From a virus, in the IMG/VR virus record IMGVR_UViG_3300033571_006426, positions 1 through 23,634 of that record: a DNA stretch of 23,634 bases; one strand, written 5' to 3'. Numbering within the stretch: position 1 is the stretch's first letter; every line of letters begins with the position of its first letter. This document shows, in pieces, positions 13,005 to 20,201 of the stretch. The translations under genes and the position numbers were made by a program. Under the pieces are notes generated by a model. It made no database searches, was not told where the DNA came from, and saw only the letters and a program-made list of their open reading frames with translations.

Positions 13005-13281
13005 TGCTCTTGTTTCTTTTGTTAGTTATCTTGCTCGCGGCAAGACCGTGACATCGCGCCAAGTTCGTGCGATGTTCAAGGTTGATAATGCTGCCGATCT
13101 TGCCTACCGTGCTCGTAATAAGGGTATTTCGGTTTACACAAACCGCACCACCCTAAAGGATGGTACTCAGACTTTTGTTTACCGTCTCGGTAATCCATCT
13201 GCCCTGTTCCAGAAGCATATTACCAAGGGCAATTTGGGACTTGCGCGAAAGACGCTATATCGTGATGTTGTCGGTAGTTAA
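12997..13281 (+). CDS. small winged-helix-like phage protein
   Basis: 94 residues; ATG preceded by AAGGTG at 7 nt. N-terminal VSFVSYLARGKTVTSRQVRA is helix-turn-helix-like, followed by LAYRARNKGISVYTNRT and TLKDGTQTFVYRLG, which could be the recognition helix and a two-strand wing. The C-terminal 25 residues are basic and helical. Similar small proteins recur in T4-like marine phages without assigned function. It is the only gene between a near-consensus promoter and a perfect intrinsic terminator, so it should be made early, strongly and independently. Could be a DNA-binding regulator or host-takeover factor; unproven. Confidence 0.8.
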   Translation: MSNALVSFVSYLARGKTVTSRQVRAMFKVDNAADLAYRARNKGISVYTNRTTLKDGTQTFVYRLGNPSALFQKHITKGNLGLARKTLYRDVVGS

Positions 13282-13301
13282 TTGACAATCTAGCGTTTAA
13301 T

Positions 13302-13333
13302 AATAGGGGTGTTATCGCACCCCTATTTTTTTT
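13302..13333 (+). terminator. rho-independent terminator
   Basis: A perfect 10-bp stem (AATAGGGGTG / CACCCCTATT) with loop TTATCG, leading into a run of eight T at 13326-13333. It ends the one-gene unit started at 12894 and insulates the methyltransferase gene 14 bp downstream. Confidence 0.95.
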
Positions 13334-13346
13334 AGATATAAAAAGT

Positions 13347-14093
13347 ATGCCCGATATTTTAAATTTTTTTGATCAATCAGAGCAACCGAAAAAAGATTAC
13401 TTGTCTATACTCCCAGTTTCAGTGATAGACATTGAAGCGCAGAAAAAAAGACAAGCAGAATCTCATTCGAAATCTTCTAGTCGCGCAAACTATTCCCCAT
13501 TTCCAAAAGAAATCGCAACACTCTGTTGTGAATTCTTTTTAAAGAACAGCACCATTGTTTTCGATCCATTTGCGGGATGGGGTGAGCGACATAATGCAGT
13601 GAAATCTGCTGGTAAAACTTACATTGGGTTTGATACATCAGAAGTGGCTATAAAAAAAGCCAAAGAAGATTTCGGTGTCGATAATATCTTGGCTGATAGT
13701 AGCAAGAACGATATTCCAAATTTTAACGGTTTACTGACATGTCCTCCATATTGGAACTTGGAAAAGTATCATTCCGATGCGGGTATCGACAGAATTAAAA
13801 CTTGGGAAGGTTTTATCGATAGCCTTAGACACATCTTCTCTAGATGCTACGAGAAGGCTGATGTCGGCACCACGTTTTGTATTATGGTTGGTGATTGGCG
13901 TTCTGGTGGTGTTTATTATGATCTTGAGTTCGAACTCTGTAAAATGTTTAAAGACTTCGGTGCTTCTGTCATAGACAAAGTCATCGTTAGTAGAAAAAAA
14001 ATTAGTAAAATTAAAATCATGCTGCCTCAATGTAAAAGATTAGGATACACGGTGCATGTTCATGAAAATTTACTGATTTTCAGGAAATCGTAA
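13347..14093 (+). CDS. DNA methyltransferase (N4/N6 amino-type)
   Basis: 248 residues. SAM-binding motif I DPFAGWGE (73-80), an acidic ligand in YIGFDTSE (92-99) and catalytic motif IV CPPYW (132-136, in place of the usual DPPY) fit the amino-methyltransferase class of DNA-modification enzymes. Order motif I then IV suggests beta- or gamma-type. No cognate restriction gene is nearby, so it is a solitary phage methylase, plausibly protecting phage DNA from host restriction or serving regulation. No ribosome site is seen before ATG 13347, which lies just after a terminator, so the source of its transcript is unclear (readthrough or an unseen promoter). Target sequence cannot be read from the protein. 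Confidence 0.82.
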   Translation: MPDILNFFDQSEQPKKDYLSILPVSVIDIEAQKKRQAESHSKSSSRANYSPFPKEIATLCCEFFLKNSTIVFDPFAGWGERHNAVKSAGKTYIGFDTSEVAIKKAKEDFGVDNILADSSKNDIPNFNGLLTCPPYWNLEKYHSDAGIDRIKTWEGFIDSLRHIFSRCYEKADVGTTFCIMVGDWRSGGVYYDLEFELCKMFKDFGASVIDKVIVSRKKISKIKIMLPQCKRLGYTVHVHENLLIFRKS

Positions 14094-14095
14094 TT

Positions 14096-14116
14096 CATTC
14101 GTGCTATATACGAATG
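14096..14116 (+). promoter_or_regulatory. inverted repeat overlapping a possible extended -10
   Basis: CATTCGT and ACGAATG form a perfect 7-bp inverted repeat around GCTATAT. The centre with its edges reads TGCTATATA, an extended -10-like element (14102-14110). It stands in the 57-bp gap before the glycosyltransferase. No T-run follows, so a terminator is unlikely; an operator-promoter is possible. Confidence 0.35.
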
Positions 14117-14150
14117 TGTGTAGTTTTATGTATGATTAGGAGAATTTGAT

Positions 14151-14966
14151 ATGCAATTAGAGGTAAAAATTGAAGAGTTGAGAAAGAAGAAACTCTTCGT
14201 GGCCACACCAATGTATGGTGGTATGTCACACGGTATGTTTGTAAAGTCTTGTTTGGATTTGCAAGCAATTTGTTCCCAGTACGGCGTTGAATGTAGATTC
14301 TCGTTCATTTTTAATGAATCCCTTATTACTCGCGCCCGCAACTACCTTGTAGATGAGTTCCTTCGCGCAGAAGGATTCACGAATCTACTTTTCTTGGACG
14401 CAGACATTCACTTTGATCCCCGCGATGTTATTGCGTTGCTCGCGCTAGATAAAGATGTCATCGGTGGACCATATCCAAAGAAGTCGATTAAGTGGTCTGC
14501 GGTGAAAGATGCCGTCAGGAAGAACCCAGAAATCAATGCCGCAGAACTTGAGAAAGTTGCTGGCGATTTCGTTTTCAATCCAGCCCCTGGCACCGAAAAG
14601 TTCTCAGTTGCCGAGCCAATCGAGGTTCTTGAAATTGGCACTGGATTTATGATGGTCAAGCGTGAAGTGTTTGATAAATTCCGCGTAGCATACCCACAAC
14701 TTCGCTATAAGCCAGATCATGTTGGTCAGGCGAATTTTGATGGATCTCGTTACATCCATGCGTACTTCGATACTGTTATCGACAGCAAGGAAAACGGTGG
14801 CTTCGGATCAGATCGTTATTTGTCTGAAGATTATATGTTCTGCCAGTGGTGGAGGCGTTTGGGTGGCCAGATCTGGTTGTGCCCTTGGATGAAGACTCAC
14901 CACATTGGAACGTATGCGTTTACTGGTGATATGCCAGCCGTTGCTAATTACGTGGGAACTCTATGA
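14151..14966 (+). CDS. GT-A fold glycosyltransferase-like protein
   Basis: 271 residues; ATG preceded by AGGAGA. The N-terminus KKLFVATPMYGGMSHGMF and SLITRARNYLVDEFL, with the metal-binding DxD in LLFLDADIHF (Asp83, Asp85), fit a nucleotide-sugar binding GT-A domain. Later segments EIGTGFMMVKREVFD and LSEDYMFCQWWRRLGG resemble the acceptor-side region of these enzymes, and there is a C-terminal metal-ligand-like HH in KTHHIG. Similar proteins are widespread in T4-like aquatic phages. A role in sugar modification of phage DNA or virion proteins is possible but unshown; the DNA methyltransferase upstream makes DNA decoration worth considering. The stop overlaps the next gene's start (ATGA). 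Confidence 0.8.
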   Translation: MQLEVKIEELRKKKLFVATPMYGGMSHGMFVKSCLDLQAICSQYGVECRFSFIFNESLITRARNYLVDEFLRAEGFTNLLFLDADIHFDPRDVIALLALDKDVIGGPYPKKSIKWSAVKDAVRKNPEINAAELEKVAGDFVFNPAPGTEKFSVAEPIEVLEIGTGFMMVKREVFDKFRVAYPQLRYKPDHVGQANFDGSRYIHAYFDTVIDSKENGGFGSDRYLSEDYMFCQWWRRLGGQIWLCPWMKTHHIGTYAFTGDMPAVANYVGTL

Positions 14967-15631
14967 TCATAGGGCTTGTTGGCTCGATTGGAGTTGGTAA
15001 AGGAGCCGTTGCTGATATTCTTGTTGAACGCCACGGGTTCGTCAAAGAAAGTTTCGCCAATTCTCTGAAAGACGCTTGTTCCATAATTTTTGGATGGGAT
15101 CGCGATCTTCTCGAAGGTTCGACTCCAGAATCCAGAGCATGGCGCGAGCAAAAAGATGAGTGGTGGTCAAAGAAACTCGGAAGAGAATTTTCACCAAGAC
15201 TAGCATTGCAACTAATGGGAACAGAGGCGGGTCGTGATGTATTTCACCCCGACCTCTGGGTTCATACAGTAATGCGTCGTTGTGAAATGGCCCCTTGGAA
15301 TGACTATGTAATTGCTGATGTGAGGTTTCCAAATGAAATCAACTCTATTAAAGATTCTGGTGGGACTGTTATTCGCATTCGTCGCGGTGATGATCCTGAG
15401 TGGTTTAACCTTGCTAGAGAATGCAATGTACAAAATAAGCCCGAGATAATGCGTAATGCATACCCAGAAGTCCATTACTCTGAATGGGCTTGGATTGGTG
15501 CGCATTACGATATTATTTTGGACAATAATTGCACATTGAAGGAGTTGGAAGTTAGAGTTGATAATATTTTGAAGTCGTTATATAATAATCATGTTGAAGC
15601 AAATGAGGTAATTAATTATGAATCTTTCTGA
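14963..15631 (+). CDS. 1: deoxynucleoside monophosphate kinase gp1
   Basis: 222 residues (T4 gp1: 241). P-loop GSIGVGKG (7-14) begins right after the initial MIIGLV strand. Conserved gp1 segments follow: FGWDRDLLEGSTPESRAWRE, RLALQLMGTEAGR and FHPDLWVH, then VIADVRFPNE and IRIRRGDDPEW in the C-terminal half. It phosphorylates dNMPs to dNDPs with ATP to feed the phage dNTP synthetase complex. Coupled upstream by the ATGA overlap with the glycosyltransferase, and its end overlaps the clamp gene by 14 bp, so it belongs to the replication operon. T4 gp1 also handles hydroxymethyl-dCMP; whether this one does is unknown. Confidence 0.92.
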   Translation: MIIGLVGSIGVGKGAVADILVERHGFVKESFANSLKDACSIIFGWDRDLLEGSTPESRAWREQKDEWWSKKLGREFSPRLALQLMGTEAGRDVFHPDLWVHTVMRRCEMAPWNDYVIADVRFPNEINSIKDSGGTVIRIRRGDDPEWFNLARECNVQNKPEIMRNAYPEVHYSEWAWIGAHYDIILDNNCTLKELEVRVDNILKSLYNNHVEANEVINYESF

Positions 15632-16298
15632 AGACACTATAGTTGTGTTAAAAAATTTCTCGGCAATTAATCAAAGTCTTCAATTCAAGCCAGGAAGCAC
15701 TCTAAGAACAATTTCTCCACTCGGAACTATTTTTGTTGAGGCTAAAATCAGCGAGACGATTCCGCAGGAATTTTCCCTGTTTGACCTTAATAAACTTCTT
15801 GCTAAAATTTCTTTGTACAAAGATGCCAAGATTTCATTCAGTCAAGATCGAGTGCACATAACTTCGAACAACAAATCAGACTACATTAAATTTTGTTCGC
15901 CGAAAGTTATCGCTCGCCCGCCCGAGAAGAATATCGTATTGGGTGATGTCGATTATTCATTTACTATTTCGCAAGAAGATTTGGAATGGATGCGAAAGAG
16001 TGCGGGTATCTCTGGATCTCCAAATTTAGTTTTCGAGTCTGATGGTAGCGACATTTATTTTGTTGCGACGGATATCAAAGATGATTCATCCGATCAATCT
16101 CGAATTAAAATTGGTGCTGCCAATCAGAAGGGCACATTTCGCGCTGTTATGAAAATCGAAAACTTCAAACTCCTCGATGGTTCATATGATGTTGCGATTG
16201 CGAAGAAAGGTCTTGCGCAATTCAAGCATAAGAATATTCCGATCACTTACTACATCGCTATTGAAGCAGCAAATTCAACTTTTGGAGAACAGTCATGA
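15618..16298 (+). CDS. 45: DNA polymerase sliding clamp gp45
   Basis: 226 residues (T4 gp45: 228). It has the weakly conserved but characteristic two-domain clamp pattern: an N-terminal LSEDTIVVLKNFSAINQSL, LRTISPLGTIFVEAKI, and a second-domain FRAVMKIENFKLLDGSYDVAIAKKG followed by a final PITYYIAIE strand. The trimeric ring tethers the polymerase and, through gp55/gp33, activates late transcription. The ATG has GAGG upstream within the end of gp1. The stop overlaps the next small gene (ATGA). Gene order gp45-gp44-gp62-regA is the T4 order, with small inserts. Confidence 0.92.
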   Translation: MNLSEDTIVVLKNFSAINQSLQFKPGSTLRTISPLGTIFVEAKISETIPQEFSLFDLNKLLAKISLYKDAKISFSQDRVHITSNNKSDYIKFCSPKVIARPPEKNIVLGDVDYSFTISQEDLEWMRKSAGISGSPNLVFESDGSDIYFVATDIKDDSSDQSRIKIGAANQKGTFRAVMKIENFKLLDGSYDVAIAKKGLAQFKHKNIPITYYIAIEAANSTFGEQS

Positions 16299-16531
16299 AA
16301 GTAGATAAAGCAAAGGTATTGGGTTGCCTAGAGGAAATTTCAAATTCACTCACTCGAATTGAAGCCGAGCGTGATCTTATCAAAGAAATTCTGCAGCGAC
16401 TACAAGATGAGTGTGAACTTCCTAAGAAGTTGAGCCGCAGGTTGGCAAAGGTTTATCATAAGCGTAATTATGCTGAAGAAGTCGCGGAAAACGCTGACTT
16501 TCAAGAAATCTACGAAACCGTGGCCAACTAA
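16295..16531 (+). CDS. small helical protein, possibly DsbA-like dsDNA-binding late factor
   Basis: 78 residues, two parts: a heptad-like N-terminal helix (KVLGCLEEISNSLTRIEAER, then DLIKEILQRL), and a compact C-terminal region PKKLSRRLAKVYHKRNYAEE followed by NADFQEIYETV. The second part recalls small T4-like proteins annotated as double-stranded DNA-binding DsbA, a late-transcription accessory, but this is from memory of pattern only. T4 dsbA lies elsewhere (near gp33), so the location does not support it strongly. Coupled to gp45 by the 4-bp overlap, which favours a clamp- or transcription-related role. Confidence 0.75.
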   Translation: MKVDKAKVLGCLEEISNSLTRIEAERDLIKEILQRLQDECELPKKLSRRLAKVYHKRNYAEEVAENADFQEIYETVAN

Positions 16532-16537
16532 TCGTAT

Positions 16538-16618
16538 TGGGGTGCAACCTTCTGTTGACGGCACAATCCGCCAGACTGCTCGCCGTGGGAGTTCACCCTC
16601 CCCTCCCCATCTTTTTTT
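16538..16618 (+). ncRNA. candidate structured RNA with cloverleaf-like pairing, ending in a T7 run
   Basis: An 87-bp gap between two small genes holds an approximately 64% GC segment in a much more AT-rich surround. Possible pairs: outer stem TGGGGTG (16538-16544) with CTCCCCA (16603-16609), one T-T mismatch; CAAC/GTTG hairpin (16545-16557); ACGGC/GCCGT (16558-16562, 16582-16586) closing a 19-nt loop; GGGAG/CTCCC (16587-16602) with loop TTCACC directly abutting the outer stem. A run of seven T follows (16612-16618). Size (72 nt) and the 7-bp outer stem resemble a tRNA, but the D-loop GG is absent, the anticodon-like loop is far too long and the T-like loop has six bases. Could be a tRNA-like element, a degenerate tRNA, a small RNA or an attenuator. 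Confidence 0.4.
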
Positions 16619-16831
16619 ATGCAAGAACTACAAGACAAAACAGACGAACTGATAAATAACTTGAATGATACGCTCAGGATATTGTCCGAGATGCGCATCT
16701 ATGAATTGACTGGACAGTTTGATCTGGCTCAGATGAATAGTGCCAAAACTAGAACTGCTATGACTAATGCACTCGCAGAAAACATCAGGAATTGTTTGGT
16801 GGCCGCGAGACGTATTAAAAGTTTAACGTGA
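16619..16831 (+). CDS. 70-residue helical hypothetical protein
   Basis: Starts at an ATG right after the T-run of the structured segment, with no visible ribosome site. Sequence MQELQDKTDELINNLNDTLR and ILSEMRIYELTGQFDLAQMN, then AKTRTAMTNALAENIRNCLVAARRIKSL, predicts two or three amphipathic helices, possibly a coiled-coil. Not recognised. It lies between gp45 and gp44, where T4 has no gene. A short late co-activator such as gp33 is conceivable but the C-terminus lacks an obvious clamp-binding tail. Confidence 0.65.
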   Translation: MQELQDKTDELINNLNDTLRILSEMRIYELTGQFDLAQMNSAKTRTAMTNALAENIRNCLVAARRIKSLT

Positions 16832-16840
16832 GGTTATATT

Positions 16841-17776
16841 ATGAATGAAGCATTATGGGTTGAAAAATATCGCCCCCATACTATTGCCGATTGCATTCTT
16901 CCCGATGAATACAAGGCAACTTTCCAATCATATGTTGACCGCAAAGATATCCCACATCTGTTGTTGTGTGGTGGGTCAGGAACGGGTAAGACGACTGTTG
17001 CCAAGGCATTGTGTGATGAGATTGGATGCGATTACCTTTTCATAAATGGTTCAGATGAATCGGGTATTGATACGTTCAGAATCAAGATTAAGAACTATGC
17101 CAGCGCGATCTCAATGACTGGTAGTAAAAAAGTTATCATCATCGATGAGGCTGATTATCTGAATCCAAACAGCGTTCAGCCAGCCCTTCGTGGTGCAATG
17201 GAAGAGTTTGCACACAACTGTACGTTTATCTTCACTTGCAATTACAAGAATCGAATCATCGATCCGTTGCACAGTCGATGTGCTGTGATTGAATTTAGAT
17301 TGCGTAAAGAAGAGCGGCCAAAGATGGCATCACAGTTCATGAAACGTGTCGTTGAAATTTTGAACGCGGAAAGAGTTCCTTTCGATAAGAACGCAGTCGT
17401 CGAATTGGTAAAGAAGCATTTCCCAGACTACCGCAGAATATTGAACGAACTCCAGAGATATTCCACTTCTGGTAAAATTGATGTTGGAATCCTTTCCAAC
17501 ATCGTTGACGTTTCTTTGGATGATTTGGTAAGTGCACTCAAGAGTCAGAACTTCACTGCCATGAGAAAATGGGTTGCTGAATTTGGGACTGAGGATCCAT
17601 CCAAAATATACCGAAAGATATATGATTCTCTTTATGAGATAATGGATAAATCCACCATTCCAAACGCGGTTGTCATACTTGCAAAGTACCAATATCAGGC
17701 GGCATTTGTATCAGATCAGGAGTTAAATCTTACTGCATGTCTCACTGAGATGATGGGGGAATGTGTGTTTCCATGA
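16841..17776 (+). CDS. 44: clamp loader large subunit gp44
   Basis: 311 residues (T4 gp44: 319). AAA+ ATPase: an N-terminal WVEKYRP segment (residues 6-12, box II of clamp loaders), Walker A GGSGTGKT (44-51), Walker B VIIIDEAD (98-104), sensor 1 FTCNY (131-135), SRC arginine-finger motif (145-147), then a C-terminal helical collar. With gp62 it forms the 4:1 ATPase that opens and loads gp45. The ATG has GAGG upstream. The 3' end overlaps the endonuclease VII-like gene by the ATGA at 17773. Confidence 0.96.
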   Translation: MNEALWVEKYRPHTIADCILPDEYKATFQSYVDRKDIPHLLLCGGSGTGKTTVAKALCDEIGCDYLFINGSDESGIDTFRIKIKNYASAISMTGSKKVIIIDEADYLNPNSVQPALRGAMEEFAHNCTFIFTCNYKNRIIDPLHSRCAVIEFRLRKEERPKMASQFMKRVVEILNAERVPFDKNAVVELVKKHFPDYRRILNELQRYSTSGKIDVGILSNIVDVSLDDLVSALKSQNFTAMRKWVAEFGTEDPSKIYRKIYDSLYEIMDKSTIPNAVVILAKYQYQAAFVSDQELNLTACLTEMMGECVFP

Positions 17777-18222
17777 ATTTGTATGATTTGTTTGAATGCA
17801 TAGACACCACCGAATTTAAAGAAGAAAGCATTTTTTGTAAAAAGTGCAAGTCTATGCAGCCATTGTCAAACTACGGTAAAGATAGTGGATCAAACAAATT
17901 GACTTCATCGTGTAACTCGTGTCTTAAAAGATTGAAAAAGCAGACAGCCCAACTACTAAAAAGAATACCGCCGCCGCCCGAAAATTACTTGTGTCCAGGG
18001 TGTAATCGAGATGAGCAAACGATTCGCAATACACTTCGATTTAGGAAACGAAAGGCTGGTAGAGTGTGGTCTCTCGACCACGACCATGAAACTGGAAATT
18101 TTAGGGGATGGATCTGCAACAAATGTAATTTGGCTATAGGCAATATGAATGATGACTTGGAATATGCTAAGAGACTAGTGAAGTATTTGGAAAAATATGC
18201 GAGGAAGAATAAAAATGGCTGA
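17773..18222 (+). CDS. endonuclease VII-like nuclease with N-terminal zinc ribbon
   Basis: 149 residues from the ATG overlapping the gp44 stop; an in-frame ATG 12 nt earlier is an alternative. N-terminal zinc ribbon: CKKC (22-25) and CNSC (47-50). After a Lys-rich hinge and PPPP, an endonuclease VII domain: CPGC (74-77), LDHDHETGNFRGWIC (101-115, catalytic Asp/His of the beta-beta-alpha-metal fold) and CNKCNLAIGN (115-124). T4 endonuclease VII (gp49) resolves four-way junctions before packaging. T4 gp49 has one zinc site, so the second ribbon here is extra. The gene splits the usually adjacent gp44-gp62 pair. It may be the functional resolvase or a free-standing homing-type nuclease of the same fold. 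Confidence 0.88.
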   Translation: MNLYDLFECIDTTEFKEESIFCKKCKSMQPLSNYGKDSGSNKLTSSCNSCLKRLKKQTAQLLKRIPPPPENYLCPGCNRDEQTIRNTLRFRKRKAGRVWSLDHDHETGNFRGWICNKCNLAIGNMNDDLEYAKRLVKYLEKYARKNKNG

Positions 18223-18595
18223 TTTATTTAAAGAAATTCTTCCGTCCATCCTCCAGACGAAAGAAAATGTACTGCTAACAGATTCGGATGAAAAGAGTTA
18301 TCCATCATTTTTGGTGAATAAGGCTCTATCTTATTATAGAGATACTGTTTTTTATGCTAACTTGATGAATCAATACCCCAACCTAGATAAAAGGCTACAA
18401 TACGATTTTTATAAATATATCGTAAGAGCCTCCAAGCGCCCATATTCAAAATGGCACAAAAAGGTTCAAAGTAGTGATTTGAGTGCTGTCAAGGAATATT
18501 ATGGCTACTCCGACGCCAAGGCAGAGGAAGTATTAAAGATTCTAACTGACGACCAAATCACCGAAATAAAAAAACAATTATACAAGGGTGATTGA
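18215..18595 (+). CDS. 62: clamp loader small subunit gp62
   Basis: 126 residues from ATG 18215, chosen over the upstream in-frame ATG (18197) because GAGGAAG lies at a good distance before it. It starts ADLFKEILPSILQTKENVL, followed by SYPSFLVNKALSYYRDTVFYANLMN and KRLQYDFYKYIVRASKRPYSKW, the short gp62 form typical of cyanophage-like relatives; T4 gp62 is longer (187). It has no nucleotide-binding motif and acts as the non-ATPase subunit that completes the gp44 ring. The start overlaps the end of the endonuclease VII-like gene by 8 bp. Confidence 0.9.
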   Translation: MADLFKEILPSILQTKENVLLTDSDEKSYPSFLVNKALSYYRDTVFYANLMNQYPNLDKRLQYDFYKYIVRASKRPYSKWHKKVQSSDLSAVKEYYGYSDAKAEEVLKILTDDQITEIKKQLYKGD

Positions 18596-18597
18596 TC

Positions 18598-18996
18598 ATG
18601 GTCGAAAAATTAGTAGAAGTCACACTAGAGAAGCAAGACGACTTCCTCAAGGTCCGCGAAACTTTGACGCGCATCGGTGTCGCTGCAAAAAACGATAATA
18701 TCCTTTATCAGTCTTGCCATATTCTGCACAAGCAAGGTAAGTATTACATCGTGCATTTCAAGGAACTGTTCGAATTGGATGGTAAGCCTAGCAATATGTC
18801 AGAAAATGACATTCAACGCCGCAATACGATTGCGAATTTGATGGCTGAATGGGGATTGGTAAAACTTGTCGATCCAGCAAAAACAAAGGATAATGTCGCT
18901 CCGTTGAGTCAGATTAAGATTCTTCCATTCAAAGAAAAGAGCGAATGGCAGTTGGTGAGCAAATATACTATTGGTAAGAAAAAGAAAGAGGCTTAA
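18598..18996 (+). CDS. regA: RegA translational repressor
   Basis: 132 residues (T4 RegA: 122) from ATG 18598, with AAGGGTG upstream; the TTG six bases earlier is less likely. The pattern VEVTLEKQDDFLKVRETLTR, then IGVAAKNDNILYQSCHILHK and GKYYIVHFKELFELDGK, is the RegA signature. RegA binds the initiation region of many early phage mRNAs, including those of clamp-loader genes and itself, and lowers their translation. Its place directly after gp62 is the T4 position. Two bases separate its stop from the next ATG. Confidence 0.95.
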   Translation: MVEKLVEVTLEKQDDFLKVRETLTRIGVAAKNDNILYQSCHILHKQGKYYIVHFKELFELDGKPSNMSENDIQRRNTIANLMAEWGLVKLVDPAKTKDNVAPLSQIKILPFKEKSEWQLVSKYTIGKKKKEA

Positions 18997-18998
18997 TT

Positions 18999-19619
18999 AT
19001 GGAACATTTTTGGTTTCAACCGCATATGGGCGAGAATTGGTTTACCTATCCAGCCTTATATGCGGAAACGGTGAAGAGATTCGATACGGGCAGTCATTTT
19101 GTTGAGTTGGGGAGTTGGAAAGGAATGTCAGCAGCATATATGGCTGTAGAAATCATCAACTCTGGTAAAAACATAAAGTTCGACTGTATTGATATTTGGG
19201 CTGATGGTGGGTATCTCCAAGACGGGACTCAAGACCTGTTTGGTGTTGACTTGATGAACAGGTTTTTGGAAAACACTAAACCCGTATCCCATATCATCAA
19301 CGCTACTCGCGGCGATTCATCAGAGACGGCAAAAAACTATGCGGATGGATCTGTCGATTTCGTCTTCATTGATGGCGACCATTCATATGAAGGCTGCAGC
19401 AGAGATATCAGGGCTTGGTTGCCAAAAGTGAAGAATGGTGGCGTTTTGGCTGGACACGACTATGGATGGCATGAGCCAATTAGACAATCGGTTCGCGACA
19501 TATTCGGTGAGGGCAACTTCAGCGATCCTTGGGGATGCGGTTGCTTTGTGTTTGACGTTATTGATGGTCGCGCAGTGAAATTTGGCGGCACCGAAGAAAA
19601 ATTCATCTACAGGGTGTAA
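18999..19619 (+). CDS. class I SAM methyltransferase (Methyltransf_24-like)
   Basis: 206 residues. Motif I VELGSWKGMSA (35-45), an acidic residue after DCIDIWAD, then VDFVFIDGDHSYEG (~118-131) and the post-motif NGGVLAGHDYGWHEP. This FIDGDHSYE...GG...GHDY pattern is characteristic of small-molecule or sugar methyltransferases of the Methyltransf_24 group. The acceptor is not identifiable; glycans are a common target, which would fit the glycosyltransferase elsewhere in the window. It has no DNA-methylase motif. The TTAATT before the ATG has little ribosome-site character. Confidence 0.82.
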   Translation: MEHFWFQPHMGENWFTYPALYAETVKRFDTGSHFVELGSWKGMSAAYMAVEIINSGKNIKFDCIDIWADGGYLQDGTQDLFGVDLMNRFLENTKPVSHIINATRGDSSETAKNYADGSVDFVFIDGDHSYEGCSRDIRAWLPKVKNGGVLAGHDYGWHEPIRQSVRDIFGEGNFSDPWGCGCFVFDVIDGRAVKFGGTEEKFIYRV

Positions 19620-19622
19620 AAT

Positions 19623-20189
19623 ATGATTACAGTGAACGTTCATAGAACTCATGACAGAGTTGAATTGCCTACTTACGGGACGACAATGGCGGCGTGCTTT
19701 GATCTATCTTTTCAGCCGTTATCGAACGTTGTAAGTGGTTATGACTGTTTCAATGCACCAATTCAAAGAGATGTGAATGCAATCGGAGAAGTGTATATTT
19801 ATCCAGGGGATCGTTTGCTGATTCCTACTGGGTTGATCTTTAAAATTGAACAACCCGTGACCATTGAAACTTTTGCGGATATCACAAAATTCTCAAATTC
19901 TAACACCCTGCAAAATTACAGCATCCGCCTTCACCCTCGATCTGGGCTGGCGCTCAAAAAGGGGCTGGTCTTGGCTAATAGCGAAGGTATTGTGGATGTT
20001 GACTATCAAGAAGAAGTTTTTGTTCTTTTGACCAATATATCCAAGATGCATAATGTAATTCGACGCGGGGATCGCATCGCTCAGGCTGAGGTTGTGTCCA
20101 ATGAAACCGTAACTTTTACAGTCGTTCAAGAAAAACCGAAAAAACATTCAGAAAGAACTGGTGGTTTCGGTAGTACGGGCACAAACTGA
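19623..20189 (+). CDS. dut: dUTP diphosphatase
   Basis: 188 residues. Trimeric dUTPase motifs in order: motif I variant AACFDL (24-29), motif II HPRSGLA (104-110), motif III GIVDVDYQEE (122-131), motif IV RRGDRIAQ (147-154) and motif V RTGGFGSTG (178-186). It hydrolyses dUTP to dUMP, keeping uracil out of DNA and feeding thymidylate synthesis along with the dCMP deaminase two genes on. Longer than typical (~150) because of an insertion at ~35-60 and ~80-100. The ATG follows the methyltransferase stop by three bases. Confidence 0.92.
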   Translation: MITVNVHRTHDRVELPTYGTTMAACFDLSFQPLSNVVSGYDCFNAPIQRDVNAIGEVYIYPGDRLLIPTGLIFKIEQPVTIETFADITKFSNSNTLQNYSIRLHPRSGLALKKGLVLANSEGIVDVDYQEEVFVLLTNISKMHNVIRRGDRIAQAEVVSNETVTFTVVQEKPKKHSERTGGFGSTGTN

Positions 20190-20197
20190 TATAAATA
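20190..20197 (+). promoter_or_regulatory. T4-type late promoter (TATAAATA)
   Basis: Exact late octamer beginning at the base after the dUTPase stop, 60 nt before the hsp20 ATG. It is the second exact copy in the window. Confidence 0.8.
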
Positions 20198-20201
20198 ATG
20201 G

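Noticed and set aside
13282-13310. TTGACA as another promoter before the terminator
   Set aside because: No -10 at a workable distance; the sequence 17 nt downstream is the GC-rich terminator stem.
13337-13344. TATAAAAA as a late promoter for the methyltransferase
   Set aside because: One mismatch from the octamer and only two bases before the ATG, so transcription would start inside the gene.
16538-16609. Functional tRNA gene
   Set aside because: Outer and T-like stems fit, but no D-loop GG, a 19-nt anticodon-like loop, a six-base T-like loop and no usable anticodon stem; kept only as a structured RNA candidate.
16651-16658. GATAAATA late-promoter-like octamer
   Set aside because: Lies inside a coding region with a mismatch at the first position and no suitable gene start just downstream.
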